Shown: positions 62,279 through 64,000 of the stretch, one piece after another
How the letters are laid out: each line of letters begins with the position of its first letter
Numbering within the stretch: the first letter of the stretch is position 1
Source of the DNA: Sneathiella limimaris
GTDB taxonomy: Bacteria > Pseudomonadota > Alphaproteobacteria > Sneathiellales > Sneathiellaceae
Direction of reading: 5' to 3'
Assembly (NCBI RefSeq): GCF_012932565.1
Contig: NZ_JABBYJ010000003.1
Span: 124,001 to 188,000, forward strand
DNA: 64,000 nucleotides
Program-made: the position numbers and the translations under genes
Notes under the pieces: generated by a model
Seen by the model: only the letters and a program-made list of their open reading frames with translations
Database searches by the model: none
What the model was told of the DNA's origin: nothing

Positions 62279-63148
62279 TCAAAGAACCCGACCAGCAACG
62301 GCATCTAGCTTAGAGATTACATCAGCACTCCTCGCCTCTGGCGCAGTAATCAGAGCATTGTCCAAGGCATGATCACACCCTTGCGGACAACTATCTTCCC
62401 GCTTACCAAGTTTTGGGGCAACTGCCTTAACTAGATTTCGAGCTTTTTCACTATTTCCGATTAGCACCTCAATGACCGTTGCCACGTCGACATGAGCATG
62501 ATCAGGATGCCAACAGTCATAATCGGTAACCATTGCAACAGTAGCATAGCAAATCTCAGCTTCGCGGGCTAATTTGGCTTCGGGCATATTTGTCATCCCA
62601 ATAACCTGACAGCCCCATTGCCTGTAAAGCTCAGACTCAGCCCTGGAGGAGAATTGTGGTCCTTCCATCGCGAGGTAAGTCCCGCCACGCACCACGGGAA
62701 TATCTTCATTTATGGCGGCCTGTTCTAACATATCCCCAAGACGACTGCAGACCGGTTCAGCCATACTGACATGAGCGACAAGACCATTTCCAAAGAAGCT
62801 TTTTTCACGGGCGAACGTCCGATCGATAAATTGATCAACAATCACAAACGTGCCTGGTGCCAGTTGGTCTTCGAAAGATCCACAGGCACTTACTGACAAT
62901 ATATCTGTAACGCCAACCCTCTTAAGTGCATCAATATTTGCCTTATAATTGATACCTGAAGGGGATAGCCTGTGGCCACGCCCATGACGCGGAAGAAAGG
63001 CCATCTCAACGCCCTGAAGCGCTCCGCGTAATATTTCATCAGATGGCTCGCCAAAAGGCGATTCTATGGCTTCCCACCGCTTATTCTCAAGACCATCCAG
63101 GTCATAAACGCCGCTTCCGCCAATGACACCAATAATTGGTTTATTCAT
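62279..63148 (-). CDS. mtnP: S-methyl-5'-thioadenosine phosphorylase
   Basis: Cleaves methylthioadenosine (from polyamine synthesis and SAM use) to adenine and methylthioribose 1-phosphate. 289 aa. IGVIGGSGVYDLDGLENKRW at the start, FLPRHGRGHRLSPSGINYKA near 55, YLAMEGPQFSSRAESELYRQ near 165 and MTNMPEAKLAREAEICYATV near 190. Between petC and apt; the terminator at 63230-63260 separates it from petC. Confidence 0.95.
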   Translation of the reverse strand: MNKPIIGVIGGSGVYDLDGLENKRWEAIESPFGEPSDEILRGALQGVEMAFLPRHGRGHRLSPSGINYKANIDALKRVGVTDILSVSACGSFEDQLAPGTFVIVDQFIDRTFAREKSFFGNGLVAHVSMAEPVCSRLGDMLEQAAINEDIPVVRGGTYLAMEGPQFSSRAESELYRQWGCQVIGMTNMPEAKLAREAEICYATVAMVTDYDCWHPDHAHVDVATVIEVLIGNSEKARNLVKAVAPKLGKREDSCPQGCDHALDNALITAPEARSADVISKLDAVAGRVL

Positions 63149-63229
63149 GGAAATTCTTTCTCATAACACTGAGTTTAGCATAGCAATTACAGGTGAGTGG
63201 GTCAGCACCAAAATCCAGAATAGATATTA

Positions 63230-63260
63230 AAAAAGGGCGCCTTTCAAAGGCGCCCTTTTT
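63230..63260 (-). terminator. Intrinsic terminator of petC
   Basis: Nearly perfect 31-bp palindrome (AAAAAGGGCGCCTTT, C, AAAGGCGCCCTTTTT), with a stem of about 14 bp, 20 bp after the petC stop. The A/T tracts make it symmetrical. Confidence 0.93.
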
Positions 63261-63280
63261 CAAATTCGTACTACTTAAGA

Positions 63281-64000
63281 TCAGTGAACGTCTGCCCAGA
63301 TCTTACGTTTAGCAGCAAAGAAAATACCAGTCATGATGAGCAGGAACAGGATAACCCGAAGACCCATATGTTTCCGATCTTCCAGTTTTGGCTCCGCTGC
63401 CCAGGCAAGAAATACTGTAAGATCCTTCGCCATTTGGTCAACAGTTGCCGGTGTTCCGTCAGCATATTCAACCGCATCTTCTGACAGAGGTGCAGGCATC
63501 GCGATCTGATGACCTGCGAAATATGCATTGTAGTTCATACCAGGATTCAATTCGAAATTTGCTGGTGGATCCACGTAACCGACCATCAAGGAATAAAGAT
63601 AATTCTCGAACCCTGGACGGGCTTTGACAATCAGAGAGAGGTCAGGAGGATAAGCACCACCATTTGACGCCCGTGCTGCCTTTTCATTTGGAAAAGGATC
63701 TGGGAATTTGTCAAAAGGCTTCCCTGGGCGTTCGTACATATCACCGTCGTCGTTTGGTCCGTCAACGAATGTGTACTCTGCAGATAAGGCTTTAACTTCA
63801 TCCTCAGTGAAGCCAAGGTCAGTCAAAGTCCGGAAGGCCACGAGGTTCAAACCGTGACAACCCGCACAGACTTCTCTGTAGACCTGCAACCCGCGCTGAG
63901 CAGCAGCACGATCATAGGTTCCAAAGAGCCCTGTGTGCTGCCAATCAACAGACTTCAGATCAACACTGGCACCGGCAGCATTTGCACCGGACAGTGTTAC
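63281..64000 (-). CDS. petC: Cytochrome c1 of the bc1 complex (partial)
   Basis: Haem c subunit of ubiquinol-cytochrome c reductase. About 240 residues are visible; the N-terminus lies past the right edge, so a fused cytochrome b/c1 cannot be excluded. The haem site is VYREVCAGCHGLNLVAFRTL, MPAPLSEDAVEYADG supplies the axial-Met region, and a C-terminal membrane anchor (VILFLLIMTGIFFAAKRKIW) holds it in the membrane. The upstream part reads VDWQHTGLFGTYDRAAAQRG. It ends at 63281 before a strong terminator. Confidence 0.95.
   Translation of the reverse strand, partial: VTLSGANAAGASVDLKSVDWQHTGLFGTYDRAAAQRGLQVYREVCAGCHGLNLVAFRTLTDLGFTEDEVKALSAEYTFVDGPNDDGDMYERPGKPFDKFPDPFPNEKAARASNGGAYPPDLSLIVKARPGFENYLYSLMVGYVDPPANFELNPGMNYNAYFAGHQIAMPAPLSEDAVEYADGTPATVDQMAKDLTVFLAWAAEPKLEDRKHMGLRVILFLLIMTGIFFAAKRKIWADVH

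Overview
The window is a compact, mostly housekeeping stretch of an alphaproteobacterial chromosome. By eye it has moderate to low GC for the class, which suggests a marine lineage such as the Kiloniella/Sneathiella/Terasakiella type; the genus is a guess. The class assignment rests on TrcR (DUF1013), DUF1192, DUF1127, PetP/PetR, the trxB-lsrB pair, a VPLPA-CTERM protein, the yqeY-dnaG-rpoD order and the petC-mtnP-apt cluster. I see no phage, insertion sequence, CRISPR array, rRNA or tRNA.

Layout. 1-4408 (minus): rpoD (cut by the left edge), dnaG, yqeY. 4520-9628 (plus): carAB with a good sigma-70 promoter, then greA. 9666-14637 (minus): VPLPA-CTERM surface protein, propionyl-CoA synthetase, TrcR, PIG3-type quinone oxidoreductase, with divergent DUF1192. 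14933-15436: gene-free region with a candidate small RNA and a structured metY leader. 15437-22294: metY, an alpha/beta hydrolase, a small conserved gene, an acyl-CoA synthetase, an Lrp/AsnC regulator, an ELM1-type protein and trxB. 22369-24104: an 11-bp inverted repeat, lsrB (VtlR-type LysR regulator), then about 790 bp without genes holding three consecutive multi-hairpin units, each ending in an intrinsic terminator. 24103-32359: msrP, an EF-G paralogue, aspartate aminotransferase, a GcvA-like LysR with divergent DUF1127 gene, uvrB. 32389-43507: orphan modA, TraB/GumN protein, Na/Ca exchanger, folM-like SDR plus folB, uvrC, pgsA, a mobB-moeA fusion, moaD, moaE, and a Sel1-repeat protein. 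43812-46374: petP-petR-histidine kinase. 46358-49794 (minus): ybjN, two tandem proC copies, phasin-like protein, csaA, coiled-coil protein. 50029-60817: ubiK, then lgt-midA-pgeF-lipoprotein-prs, rplY-pth-ychF, two MaoC paralogues, SPFH/NfeD, dienelactone hydrolase. 60848-64000 (minus): VOC protein, apt, mtnP, cytochrome c1 (cut by the right edge).

Main discovery candidate. Directly downstream of lsrB, whose Brucella orthologue VtlR is known to control the AbcR-type sRNA AbcR2 and small DUF1127 proteins, lie three tandem RNA-like units at about 23465-23609, 23736-23893 and 23968-24104. A related unit sits at 15061-15157 upstream of metY. All four carry a single-stranded C-rich box followed by CTGTT (CCTCCCTGTT-like) shortly before the terminator hairpin in three of them and about 40 nt before it in the third tandem unit. 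The first two tandem units also present CTCCCA in hairpin loops. These are anti-Shine-Dalgarno-like sequences. The unit near metY can pair over 9 contiguous bases with the metY ribosome-binding site, and a loop of the first tandem unit can pair over 8 bases with that of the PIG3 oxidoreductase gene. I read this as a likely LsrB-linked family of anti-SD regulatory RNAs, inferred only from sequence.

Molybdenum cofactor genes (mobB-moeA, moaD, moaE), modA and the molybdoenzyme msrP are all here but scattered. PetP/PetR and cytochrome c1, adjacent in Rhodobacter, are about 17 kb apart.
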